Shown piece after piece: positions 17,487 through 25,488 of a DNA stretch of 64,000 nt. The notes below the pieces were generated by a model. That model made no database searches and was not told the DNA's origin. It saw only the letters and a list, made by a program, of their open reading frames with translations. The translations under genes and the position numbers were made by a program. Origin of the DNA: Enterocloster clostridioformis (lineage in GTDB: Bacteria > Bacillota > Clostridia > Lachnospirales > Lachnospiraceae); assembly GCF_020297485.1 (NCBI RefSeq), contig NZ_JAIWZC010000001.1, forward strand, positions 4,836,001 through 4,900,000, given 5' to 3'. The first letter of the stretch is position 1. Each line of letters begins with the position of its first letter.

Positions 17487-18521
17487 ATGAAAATAATCGG
17501 AATTACCATGGGAGATCCGGCCAGCATCGGCCCGGAGATTACTGCAAAGGCATTATCGGATCCGTCGGTCTATGAGCGCTGCAAACCGCTGGTTGTGGGC
17601 GATGTCCCGGTGATGGAGGAGGCGCTGAAGATAACCGGCCTCTCCGGCAAGCTCAAAATACATACCATCGGGGATGTGAGTGAGGCGCTGTTTGAGTACG
17701 GTACCATCGACGTCTACCACATGGGTATGGTTGATATGGACAAGCTCCAGCGGGGGAAGGTCTCCGCGATGGCCGGAAATGCGGCCTTCCAGTACGTGAA
17801 AAAAGTCATCGGGCTGGCCATGGATCACAAGATTGACGCTACGGTGACCAATGCGCTGAACAAGGAAGCCATGAATCTGGCCGGCCATCATTACTCCGGC
17901 CATACCGAAATCTACGCCGATTACACAGGAACCAGGAAGTACACTATGATGTTGGCCCACGAGAATCTGAGAGTGGTCCACGTGTCCACCCATGTTTCCC
18001 TGAGAGAGGCTTGCGACCGCGTGAAAAAGGACCGTATCCTGGAGGTGATCCGCATCGCCCACCAGGCCTGCCGCCGGCTGGGTATTTCCCAGCCGAAGAT
18101 CGGCGTGGCCGGCTTAAATCCTCACAGCGGGGAGAACGGCATGTTCGGAAGGGAAGAGATTGAGGAGATTACGCCGGCAATTCAGGCGGCGAGAGACGAG
18201 GGTATCCAGGCAGACGGACCGGTTCCGCCGGACACCGTATTCTCCAAGGCAAGGGGCGGTTGGTATGACATCGTTGTGGCCATGTACCATGACCAGGGGC
18301 ATATCCCCTTAAAGGTGGTGGGCTTTGTCTACAACCAGGAGGAACAGAAATGGGATGCAGTGGCCGGAGTGAACATTACACTTGGTCTGCCCATCATCCG
18401 CGCTTCCGTGGATCACGGAACCGCCTTTGACCAGGCTGGCACAGGCCTTGCCAGCGAGCTCAGCCTGACCAATGCCATGGATTACGCAATCCGCATGGCT
18501 GAAACAGAGGAAATGGAATAG
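17487..18521 (+). CDS. pdxA2: PdxA2-type 4-phosphoerythronate/threonate dehydrogenase (PdxA family)
   Basis: This 344-residue protein is a PdxA-family NAD-dependent dehydrogenase/decarboxylase: N-terminal GITMGDPASIGPEI, metal-binding histidines in GHHYSGHTEIYAD, VAMYHDQGHIPLK and ASVDHGTAFD, and GLNPHSGENGMFG. Start at ATG 17487 gives the canonical N-terminus and a 10-base spacing from AGGAAAGGGG; ATG 17478 would sit on the ribosome site. PdxA itself makes vitamin B6 precursors, but genomic pairing with a DUF1537 kinase is the hallmark of PdxA2, which turns 4-phospho-D-threonate or erythronate into dihydroxyacetone phosphate and CO2. No other B6 gene is nearby, supporting the catabolic role. 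Confidence 0.9.
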   Translation: MKIIGITMGDPASIGPEITAKALSDPSVYERCKPLVVGDVPVMEEALKITGLSGKLKIHTIGDVSEALFEYGTIDVYHMGMVDMDKLQRGKVSAMAGNAAFQYVKKVIGLAMDHKIDATVTNALNKEAMNLAGHHYSGHTEIYADYTGTRKYTMMLAHENLRVVHVSTHVSLREACDRVKKDRILEVIRIAHQACRRLGISQPKIGVAGLNPHSGENGMFGREEIEEITPAIQAARDEGIQADGPVPPDTVFSKARGGWYDIVVAMYHDQGHIPLKVVGFVYNQEEQKWDAVAGVNITLGLPIIRASVDHGTAFDQAGTGLASELSLTNAMDYAIRMAETEEME

Positions 18522-18549
18522 ATACAGCACAAAAGGAAGGGGAAGAACA

Positions 18550-19710
18550 ATGGAATACGCAAAATTGCCGGGATTAACACCGGACGGAACGATGTATTGG
18601 AATGAGGAGATGGGGACTATGGAGGCGGTGCTTCCTCCGGGAGGTTACAAGACCGCCCACGGCCCGGGGCTTTTGGAGCTGGAGAACGGGGATCTGCTGT
18701 GCGTCTGGTTTGCGGGCTCCTTTGAGGGAAATGCAGATGTAAACGTCATCTGTGCGAGGCTCAAAAAGGGCTCAAGCCGGTGGGAGGAGCCGGTTTTAGT
18801 CTCCCACGATCCGGACAGAAGCGAGCAGAATCCGTCCCTGTTTGCCGGCCCCGACGGGAAAGTGTGGGCTATGTACACTTCCCAGCTGTCCCGGGTGGAA
18901 GGCAAGGACAACATGCAGTTTACCTCTGTGATCCGCTGTCAGAAGAGCGCGGATGGGGGAGAGACCTGGAGCGACTACGAGACCGTATTTCCGGAGGAGG
19001 GCAGCTTCTGCAGACAACCCATCCAGGTGCTGGAGAGTGGACGCTGGATTTTCGGTAACTGGATCTGTACCGACTCCGAGCTGGGCCTGACTGGTGATCC
19101 CACCGCATTCCGCATTTCCGATGACCAGGGAAAGACCTGGAAAACCGTGGATATGCCGGAGAGCAACGGCGCGGTTCACGCCAATGTGGTGGAGCTGGAG
19201 CCGGGACATCTGGCTGCGTTCATGAGAAGCCGCGCGGCCGACCATATCTACCGAAGCGAATCCATGGACAACGGAGATACCTGGACTGCACCGGTGCCCA
19301 CCGTTCTGCCCAACAACAATTCCAGCATCAGTGCGGTCAAGCTGAAGAGCGGCAGAATCGCCGTTGCCTACAACCCTACCTGCACACCCTGCCCGACACC
19401 CGGCGTGGCTTCCTGGCCGGGTCTGCGCTGCCCGGTAGCCGTTGCGCTGTCCGAGGACGGCGGCCTTACCTTCCCCATGATCCGCTATATGGAACGGGGC
19501 GAGGGGTACATGGGTGCTGAGAACAAGACGAATAACAGACAGTATGAATACCCCTACATCATGCAGGGCGCGGACGGCAGGCTTCACCTGGCATTTGCCT
19601 ACAAGGACCGTCTCAGCGTGAAGTACATGAGCTTCACGGAGGAAGATGTTATGGGCAAAAAGCGCGAGACAGTGGGCCTCTACAACCCTACCTCGGCAAA
19701 GGTCCGGTAA
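18550..19710 (+). CDS. Sialidase-fold (BNR/Asp-box) protein, cytoplasmic
   Basis: This 386-residue protein has the six-bladed propeller pattern of the BNR_2 sialidase superfamily, with Asp boxes SADGGETWSDY, SDDQGKTWKT and SMDNGDTWTAP and a late SEDGGLTF, and an opening block AHGPGLLELENGDLLCVWFAGSFEG typical of this subfamily. There is no signal peptide, so it is intracellular, unlike most sialidases. ATG 18550 follows AAGGAAGGGG; the longer frame from 18472 overlaps PdxA2. Its reaction is not known; close homologues are usually only labelled exo-alpha-sialidase. The neighbouring esterases and sugar-acid enzymes suggest a sugar-acid conjugate rather than sialic acid as substrate; no sialic acid genes are present. 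Confidence 0.85.
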   Translation: MEYAKLPGLTPDGTMYWNEEMGTMEAVLPPGGYKTAHGPGLLELENGDLLCVWFAGSFEGNADVNVICARLKKGSSRWEEPVLVSHDPDRSEQNPSLFAGPDGKVWAMYTSQLSRVEGKDNMQFTSVIRCQKSADGGETWSDYETVFPEEGSFCRQPIQVLESGRWIFGNWICTDSELGLTGDPTAFRISDDQGKTWKTVDMPESNGAVHANVVELEPGHLAAFMRSRAADHIYRSESMDNGDTWTAPVPTVLPNNNSSISAVKLKSGRIAVAYNPTCTPCPTPGVASWPGLRCPVAVALSEDGGLTFPMIRYMERGEGYMGAENKTNNRQYEYPYIMQGADGRLHLAFAYKDRLSVKYMSFTEEDVMGKKRETVGLYNPTSAKVR

Positions 19711-19748
19711 GAAGCCGGCCAAAAACATAGGAGAAGGAGAAAAATAAA

Positions 19749-21032
19749 ATGACAACCCAAATGATTCTTGCTCTTGCAATCCTGATTGTTATGATTACGC
19801 TGATCATGTTTGACGTACTTCCCTTCGGCGCGCCGCCCCTTCTGGCGTGCATGCTGCTGGTGGCCACCGGCCTGTCCACCGTATCCGAGGCCTTCGCGGG
19901 TTTCGCCAACTCCAGCGTCATCATGATCGCCAGTTTTATGGTGGTTCTGGCGGGCGTTCAGAAGACCAGAGCTATGGACAAAGTGAAAGACGCCCTGATT
20001 TCCCTGGTGAACAGGGGTGGCTACAAGAGCTACGCGCTCCTGGTTATTGTGGTAATGGTCGGCGCCAGCCTGGTGGGCGGCGGCAACACCGGCTACTACG
20101 TGCTGATTCTGTCCCTGATTTCGACCATCCCTTACACAAAAAAAATGCCCACCTCCAAGCTGATGATGCCTCTGGGATTCGCCACCAACCATCCGCTGAT
20201 TCCCATCAACGTGGCGCTGTACTATGGCGTGGCGAGCTCTGTGCTGGAGACGGCCGGCTTTATGGAGCCGATGTCCATGATCAAGTTCTCAGTTGTAAAC
20301 TTCGTCATGGCCGTGGCCTTCCTAGTCTGGTCCCTTGTTTCCTACAAACTGCTTCCCGACCACCCCATCGCAGCGGCCGAGGAGGATGCCCAGGCAAAGA
20401 TTGAAAAGACCAAAGCGGTTCCCATGGAGCCCTGGAAGGAAAAAGTGACCGTGATTGCCTTCGTCGTCAGCGTAGTAGGTATGATGCTGATCAACACCCT
20501 GGGCAATGTGGCCTACGTGGTGCCCGGCTTGGCGGCTATGGCTCTGCTGTTCATGAAAGTAGTTGATTTCAAAGAGTTCCGCGAAAATATGTTCGCCCCG
20601 GTTATCCTCATGATGGCAGGCGTCATCGGCGTAGCGGATGCCCTGGCAAACTCCGGCTTCACCGCAATGATCGGAGAGGTGATCGCCACGGCTCTGGGCA
20701 TCAATGTGGCGCCACTCCTGGTAGTCATCCTGTTCGCACTGCTGACCAGTACCTGCGCAACCTTTACCGGTTCCAACATGGGCTCTGTATACATCTTTGC
20801 CCCCATCGCCATCGCGGCCTGCATGAGCCTGGAGCTGAATCCAACTGCAGCAGCGGCAGCAGTGGTGGTGTCCGGATGGCAGGGCGGATATATGCCTATC
20901 GACGGTATGCCTGCCATGATTATGGGGATGGGAAAATACAAGCTGCCGGAATTCTGGAAGTTCACAGTGCCGATGTATCTGATCCGGATTATCGCGCTGA
21001 GTGTGGCGGCTGCTGTTATCTTCCCTATGTAA
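19749..21032 (+). CDS. SLC13/DASS-type anion permease
   Basis: This 427-residue polytopic protein has about eleven hydrophobic segments, starting with MILALAILIVMITLIMFDVLPFG and including a helical-hairpin-like LGFATNHPLIPINVALYYG and TCATFTGSNMGSVYIFAP. It resembles the citrate/dicarboxylate/sulfate ion-transporter superfamily (SLC13, CitMHS/ArsB-like). In this operon the likely cargo is the four-carbon sugar acid or its ester, driven by cations; this is inference. It follows the sialidase-fold gene by 38 bases with GGAGAAGGAG upstream. Confidence 0.88.
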   Translation: MTTQMILALAILIVMITLIMFDVLPFGAPPLLACMLLVATGLSTVSEAFAGFANSSVIMIASFMVVLAGVQKTRAMDKVKDALISLVNRGGYKSYALLVIVVMVGASLVGGGNTGYYVLILSLISTIPYTKKMPTSKLMMPLGFATNHPLIPINVALYYGVASSVLETAGFMEPMSMIKFSVVNFVMAVAFLVWSLVSYKLLPDHPIAAAEEDAQAKIEKTKAVPMEPWKEKVTVIAFVVSVVGMMLINTLGNVAYVVPGLAAMALLFMKVVDFKEFRENMFAPVILMMAGVIGVADALANSGFTAMIGEVIATALGINVAPLLVVILFALLTSTCATFTGSNMGSVYIFAPIAIAACMSLELNPTAAAAAVVVSGWQGGYMPIDGMPAMIMGMGKYKLPEFWKFTVPMYLIRIIALSVAAAVIFPM

Positions 21033-21058
21033 CTGTTTGAGACAAAGGAGAAATGAAA

Positions 21059-22018
21059 ATGTTAATGTGTGTATCACTGTTCATCGTCGGTCTGATCTGC
21101 CTGATTAAGGGCGGGGACTGGTTTGTGGACGGAGCTACGGGGGTTGCCCGTAAATTTCACCTGCCGGAGCTGCTGATCGGCGCCACCGTAGTTTCGATCG
21201 GTACAACGCTGCCGGAGGTTATGGTTTCCACCACATCCGCACTGACAGGCCACAGCGAGATCGCCTACGGAAATGCCATCGGCTCCGTCATCTGTAACAC
21301 TGCGTTGATTGCGGCCATCACAGTGGCTATCAAGCCGGGGGAAATTAACCGGAAAACACTGCGCACTCCGGTCCTGTTTTTCTTCATCGCCGCGGTCATC
21401 TACACTGGAGTAGCCTATTTCCTGGGCTACTTCAGCAGAACCATCGGTTTTGTACTGTTGGGGATCTTTGTAGTGTACATGGTAACAACGGTTTCGCAGA
21501 TGAAAAACAGTCCGCCGGCCGAGACCGGCGGGGAGGAAGAGGGGAAATCCCTGGGAATCAATCTGGTACTGCTGGTGATCGGTGCTGCGCTCATCGCCGT
21601 GGGCGCCAACTTGCTGGTGACCAACGGAACCCTGATCGCCGAGGCCCTGGGCGTGCCGGAGTCCGTCATCGCGCTGACCTTTGTGGCCCTGGGGACCTCC
21701 CTGCCTGAGCTGGTGACGGCAATCACGTCCCTGGTCAAAGGACACGGAGCCCTATCGCTGGGCAATGTAATCGGCGCCAACCTGTTCAACCTGGTTCTGG
21801 TCAGCGGCGTTTCCGTCTCACTGGCGCCCTTCAGCGTTCCGCAAAGCTCTGTCCTCCTTGGGCAGAATGCTTCCCTGGTATTAGACATTCCGGTCATGCT
21901 GGCAGCTATGCTGCTGCTGACGGTGCCGGCTCTGGTCAGAGGCAGGCTATCCAGAGTCCAGGGCATTCTGCTGCCGGTTCTGTATTTCGCTTTCTGTGGA
22001 ATCCAGTTCACGCTGTAA
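21059..22018 (+). CDS. Calcium/sodium antiporter, CaCA family (YrbG-like)
   Basis: This 319-residue protein has two homologous halves of five membrane helices, each with the alpha-repeat ion site: GTTLPEVMVSTTSALTGHSEIAYGNAIGS and, about 150 residues later, GTSLPELVTAITSLVKGHGALSLGNVIGANLFN. The family exchanges Ca2+ for Na+ or H+. AAAGGAG ends 8 bases before ATG 21059 but only 2 bases before the in-frame ATG 21053, so the later one is preferred. It is the last gene of the operon and is followed by a terminator. Why a cation exchanger is co-transcribed with a sugar-acid pathway is unclear; it could balance cations imported with the SLC13 protein. Confidence 0.9.
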   Translation: MLMCVSLFIVGLICLIKGGDWFVDGATGVARKFHLPELLIGATVVSIGTTLPEVMVSTTSALTGHSEIAYGNAIGSVICNTALIAAITVAIKPGEINRKTLRTPVLFFFIAAVIYTGVAYFLGYFSRTIGFVLLGIFVVYMVTTVSQMKNSPPAETGGEEEGKSLGINLVLLVIGAALIAVGANLLVTNGTLIAEALGVPESVIALTFVALGTSLPELVTAITSLVKGHGALSLGNVIGANLFNLVLVSGVSVSLAPFSVPQSSVLLGQNASLVLDIPVMLAAMLLLTVPALVRGRLSRVQGILLPVLYFAFCGIQFTL

Positions 22019-22149
22019 TGAAAGAGGCGGCAACACAAGGATTCTTGACCATATCGACAATATCATGAAATTCAATAAGGCGCAGAAGCGGAGGATTGAA
22101 ACTTGCATGATTCATGACATATGATGTATACGGAGATTTTTAAAGGATT

Positions 22150-22178
22150 GCTGCCATGTGATGTGGCAGCTTTTCTTT
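22150..22178 (+). terminator. Rho-independent terminator of the sugar-acid operon
   Basis: GCTGCCA at 22150-22156 pairs with TGGCAGC at 22164-22170 across a seven-base loop and is followed by TTTTCTTT. It lies 130 bases after the antiporter stop on the same strand and marks the end of the 14117-22018 operon. Confidence 0.75.
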
Positions 22179-22179
22179 G

Positions 22180-22493
22180 CGGATGAACGATGGGAAGCAG
22201 TGATTCTGCGGTAACAAGATGGAGTGGGAGCGTACAGATCGCCAGTTCAAGCACAGTTTTTATGGGAATGTAGGAGGAGAAGTGCCGCTGTGTTTGATGA
22301 AATTCTTCGTCAGGCAAGACTTATTTAAATCTGTAAATGAGTATGGACATGGTCTATGCCTTCCGGCACACAGTAATTGTAAGAAATGGAAATAGGATAA
22401 GAAATTTATCATCAATAGCCGTCACACTTGCGGTAAAGCGGTTTTTAGACTATTTACAGTGCCGCTCTTAGTTTCTTAAACATTACTTTATTC
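22180..22493. other. Intergenic stretch without recognised gene
   Basis: Between the terminator and the AzlD remnant only short frames are found. The short frame just upstream at 22044-22122 (LDHIDNIMKFNKAQKRRIE) could be a scrap of a coding gene but is too short to identify. Base composition falls toward AT to the right of about 22380, marking the edge of the decaying island. Confidence 0.4.
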
Positions 22494-22960
22494 TCAAAAC
22501 TTAAAATATAAAAGCATATCTGCTAGAATTGCTGCCACGACACATACAAAAACAGGACACTTTAATCATGCTAATATTCCAGCAATTATACCTCCAACAA
22601 TCCCTATATCTGGTCTTGTAGCGTCCATGGTAATAATACCGGGAAAGATTAAAGCAGCCATAGCAGTATAATATGGAATCATATCTAAGTGGAAAAGATG
22701 AACGGCAAAATGTAATAGGGTGAGAAATATGAAGCAGGACAAAGAGACCTGTTCTTTTTTACGGATGTAGAAACTGACAACCCCACGCAATGGCGGCAGC
22801 TTGACAGTCTGCAAGTATTCCGAATGACGCAATGTCAAAAAGATAATGTATTGCTGGAAATAATGTCGATAAGAATAAGCATTTTGTCCCAATAAAGAAA
22901 TAGATAATGCATAAAAATAATGATATAATAAAATCCATATATTGATTATTCCGTATTCAA
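22494..22960 (-). pseudogene. AzlD-type branched-chain amino acid transporter remnant
   Basis: Read on the minus strand, IPYYTAMAALIFPGIITMDATRPDIGIVGGIIAGILA is followed by an in-frame TGA at 22566-22568 and then continues LKCPVFVCVVAAILADMLLYFKF to a stop at 22494. This matches the C-terminal two-thirds of AzlD, including the proline-rich LAALIFPG block. Further upstream a KLPPLRG fragment resembles the AzlD N-terminal loop but the sequence between is scrambled. No AzlC partner is present. The gene is broken; the family call rests on pattern recognition. Confidence 0.6.
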
Positions 22961-22980
22961 GAGAAGAGAGGTGAGCGATA

Positions 22981-24066
22981 ATGAATAAAACATATATCAT
23001 GCTAAAAGATATTCCTGTATTAGAGATAGAAAATTACAGATGTAAAATACTGAATTATGAGCTGCTTCCCATATCGCTGCGTTATCCGGATGTAAACTAT
23101 GATGACGTCATGCACGGCTGGACTGAGAACCGTACCATGAACATAGGCAGGACCAACGCTAAAAAACTGTTGGCTGGTTTTCGTCTCAGCCAAAGTAATC
23201 CGTATATGGTAGCCAGGTTATTTCATTTTGCTTCCCTTTCCGACTGTTACTGGATGAAAGACGCGGAAGAGGCATTTACATGGGAACAGGTAAGCCTGTT
23301 TGAAAATCCATTGGAGAAGGCAGTAACATCAACGGCCCTTCTGGGTACCAACCGGACATTCCACACACTTGAACAAAGAATCCATACGCCGGAGTTCACT
23401 GCTCAGGGGATGGCGGCCAAAGCCTGGATAAGGGAAGCGGAGGGACTTTATCTGTATAAAGTCGGAAAAAAGGAATTGCCGGCCAGCAGGATACTGGATG
23501 CGCTTACTATACCCCATGTAGGCTATATGGAGGCCGAAAACAGCGGACTGGAGAAGATAGCAGACCGGAATCATACAGATAAAATATATAAAAGTGGGGA
23601 AAAAATAGTAAAATGCCGTATTATATCTTCCGAAGAGACCGCACTTGTACCATGGGAAGACTTTCAGGTATATTGCAGTTACCACGATAAAAATGAATAT
23701 GATATGGTAAAGAAGATGGATGCTGCGAATTATTATAAAATGCAGATAGCAGATTATGTGCTTGGAAATGAAGACCGCCATGGAGCGAATTTTGGATTTT
23801 ACATGGATAACAGGAGCGGAAAGCTTCTGGGCTTATATCCGCTCATGGACCATGACCATGCTTTTTCAGAAGATGAGGATATTCCGTCCCAGTCTTCAGA
23901 ACAGGATGAGACATTACAGCAGGTAGCGTATGAGGCGATTAACCATGCGGAGGTATCATTTGACAATGTTCTGGGCATGGAAAAGCCGGAAGATTTAGAT
24001 GATGCGCAGTGGAATGCAGTACTGCAGCGATGCGGGGAACTGCATCAGAGGGTGGGGATGGAATAA
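22981..24066 (+). CDS. Orphan HipA-like kinase-fold protein
   Basis: This 361-residue protein has a C-terminal block typical of HipA-type kinases: YKMQIADYVLGNEDRHGANFGFYMDNRSGKLLGLYPLMDHDHAF, where DRHxxN is the catalytic loop and the later aspartate the metal ligand. The N-terminal 200 residues are not recognised. AGAGGTGAG is upstream of the ATG. There is no HipB-like DNA-binding antitoxin gene beside it, so a toxin-antitoxin role is not supported; similar proteins occur as standalone genes on clostridial integrative elements. It lies in an AT-rich island between an AzlD remnant and a mobile-element-like stretch, consistent with horizontal acquisition. Confidence 0.7.
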   Translation: MNKTYIMLKDIPVLEIENYRCKILNYELLPISLRYPDVNYDDVMHGWTENRTMNIGRTNAKKLLAGFRLSQSNPYMVARLFHFASLSDCYWMKDAEEAFTWEQVSLFENPLEKAVTSTALLGTNRTFHTLEQRIHTPEFTAQGMAAKAWIREAEGLYLYKVGKKELPASRILDALTIPHVGYMEAENSGLEKIADRNHTDKIYKSGEKIVKCRIISSEETALVPWEDFQVYCSYHDKNEYDMVKKMDAANYYKMQIADYVLGNEDRHGANFGFYMDNRSGKLLGLYPLMDHDHAFSEDEDIPSQSSEQDETLQQVAYEAINHAEVSFDNVLGMEKPEDLDDAQWNAVLQRCGELHQRVGME

Positions 24067-24529
24067 CAGGACGTGATTGATAGTGTGTTATACGCTCTGT
24101 CAGCGTTGCCGTAAAAATGCTGTTGCCGCCGGTGAGGGCAAGGGCATTTGAAGCGGCAGGAAAACAGGGCTGTGATTGCGTGGCGTGAAGCCGCAAGCGC
24201 AGGACTGGTTTCATCAGCAGACAGGGCGTATATGAAAGCCCCGTCCCCTGTCCCTCGTCCCACGCCCCGACTTGTGGACAAAGTGTCCCGAAGTGTGGCC
24301 ACACTCCCGGAAAAGTAGCAGGACAGCGGGCCACCCTCTTTCTGATTTTGGGGCGTTTCCTTTTCTCAAAATTAAAATGGGCGGGAAGCCGCCATCTTAG
24401 GGCTTTTCCGCCTTGATTGCCCATCAGCAAAGACAGGTGGGACTGTCAACGGCGGCGCATGAAATGCGCCGTTCATCTTGACCGTTGACTGGCTCGACTG
24501 GCTTTGTTACCTCCCCGACAAACTGGGGC
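24067..24529. other. Non-coding stretch resembling an integrative-element remnant
   Basis: There is no convincing gene. The GC-rich sequence after the HipA-like gene has the look of a junction or end region of a clostridial conjugative element, with frames on both strands that resemble nothing known. It abruptly meets an AT-rich gene at 24530. The assignment to a mobile element is a weak inference from composition, the adjacent orphan kinase and the nested inverted repeat at 24445-24489. Confidence 0.35.
24445..24489. repeat. Nested inverted repeat
   Basis: An inner perfect hairpin, CGGCGCAT at 24453-24460 and ATGCGCCG at 24464-24471 with loop GAA, is enclosed by outer arms GTCAACGG (24445-24452) and CCGTTGAC (24482-24489). 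No T-run follows, so it is not a standard terminator. It sits at the boundary of the suspected mobile remnant. Confidence 0.7.
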
Positions 24530-24940
24530 TTATACAGATTGAATTAAATGGTGTTCAAAAAAAGTTTCAAAAGTATTTGTAGCACCACCATGTTCTACAA
24601 TTTTTCCATCTATAACTTTATCAATATCCACCCCTGTAATATCCAAAACCTTATTTGTAGGTGTTATTCCGAGAAATTCTCCCTTATGAGTGCCTCTCAT
24701 AATAAATTCTGAAATAACATAATCATCTACTTCATATTGACGGATAATTTTCATAATGTAATCAGGATAAGTTTTTTTCAATGCTAATAGGTGTTCTTTC
24801 ATTCCGTCTATTCCTATGAACGTTTCTTTTTCTCCAATTCTTTGAACACAGTCCTCTGATATATATTTAGAGATTTCATCAAGTAAATTATCCGAAATAA
24901 TAACTTCATAGAAATATTTTACAATATCCTTATTTTTCAT
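24530..24940 (-). CDS. SnoaL-like ester cyclase-family protein
   Basis: This 136-residue protein has the small cone-shaped NTF2/SnoaL fold pattern: MKNKDIVKYFYEVIISDN, YISEDCVQRIG, GIDGMKEHLLALKKTYPDY, FIMRGTHKGEFLGITPTNK and VDIDKVIDGKIVEHGG, as in the ester cyclase/nuclear-transport-factor-like group. The function is unknown in most cases. The start at 24940 follows GTGGAGG; the longer frame from 24955 would begin at a TTG before it. Its DNA is strongly AT-rich compared with both neighbours, which suggests recent acquisition. Confidence 0.8.
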   Translation of the reverse strand: MKNKDIVKYFYEVIISDNLLDEISKYISEDCVQRIGEKETFIGIDGMKEHLLALKKTYPDYIMKIIRQYEVDDYVISEFIMRGTHKGEFLGITPTNKVLDITGVDIDKVIDGKIVEHGGATNTFETFFEHHLIQSV

Positions 24941-25007
24941 GCGAAACCTCCACAACTTCTAAATTTATCATATTAACTATGACAAATTATTATGGATGGA
25001 AAAGGAT

Positions 25008-25390
25008 ATGGAGGTTACGAATTGTGAGGCTTTTCTCACTGCAATTGACCATGGAAGTCTGACCGCAGCCGGTGTTTTCCTGGGTTATACTTAGTCAGGA
25101 ATCACCCGGATGATTAATGCCCTGGAGGAGGAAGTGGGGTTCCCGCTTTTTATAAGGACGAAAAAAGCCGCGCCCATAACCATGCTCTGGAGATAGGGGC
25201 TGATATCCGCGGAATTTTAAGCGGCGCTCTGACCATTGGGAGCTATTACAGTGTTTCGGCCATGTGGCTGCCGCCCATACTGAAGCGGTTCCGGCAGTTG
25301 TATCCCAATGTCAGGATTGACATTAAGGAGGGCGGAAACCGCGAGATGACACGATGGCTGAACGAGATGTCCGTGGACTGCTGTTTTTTT
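25008..25390 (+). pseudogene. LysR-family regulator remnant
   Basis: From ATG 25008 the frame reads MEVTNCEAFLTAIDHGSLTAAG and LGYT, then a TAG where LysR proteins have the glutamine of YTQS, then SGITRMINALEEEVGFPLFIRTKK. A deletion removes the linker, and the frame shifts to HALEIGADIRGILSGALTIGSYYSVS and LYPNVRIDIKEGGNREMTRWLNEM before the match stops near 25390. So the helix-turn-helix and the start of the effector domain survive, with a stop, a shift and a lost C-terminal half. Confidence 0.85.
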
Positions 25391-25488
25391 TGTTTTCCCT
25401 TACATACCGGTAGAAATATACCAAGGGGTAAGCTATAATAATTGGAGGATTCTAACAGCAGGAATATCCGGGTAAGGAGGCGGTCTAC

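Noticed and set aside
16561..18521. Lysine or vitamin B6 biosynthesis genes (dapA, pdxA)
   Set aside because: Neighbours are catabolic (DUF1537 kinase, Fe-ADH, permease) and no other biosynthetic gene of either pathway is present.
18796..19779. Minus-strand open frame of 327 codons
   Set aside because: It is antisense to the sialidase-fold gene with its clear Asp boxes; no recognisable domain.
22981..24066. HipBA toxin-antitoxin module
   Set aside because: No HipB-like helix-turn-helix gene lies upstream or downstream, and the N-terminal half differs from HipA.
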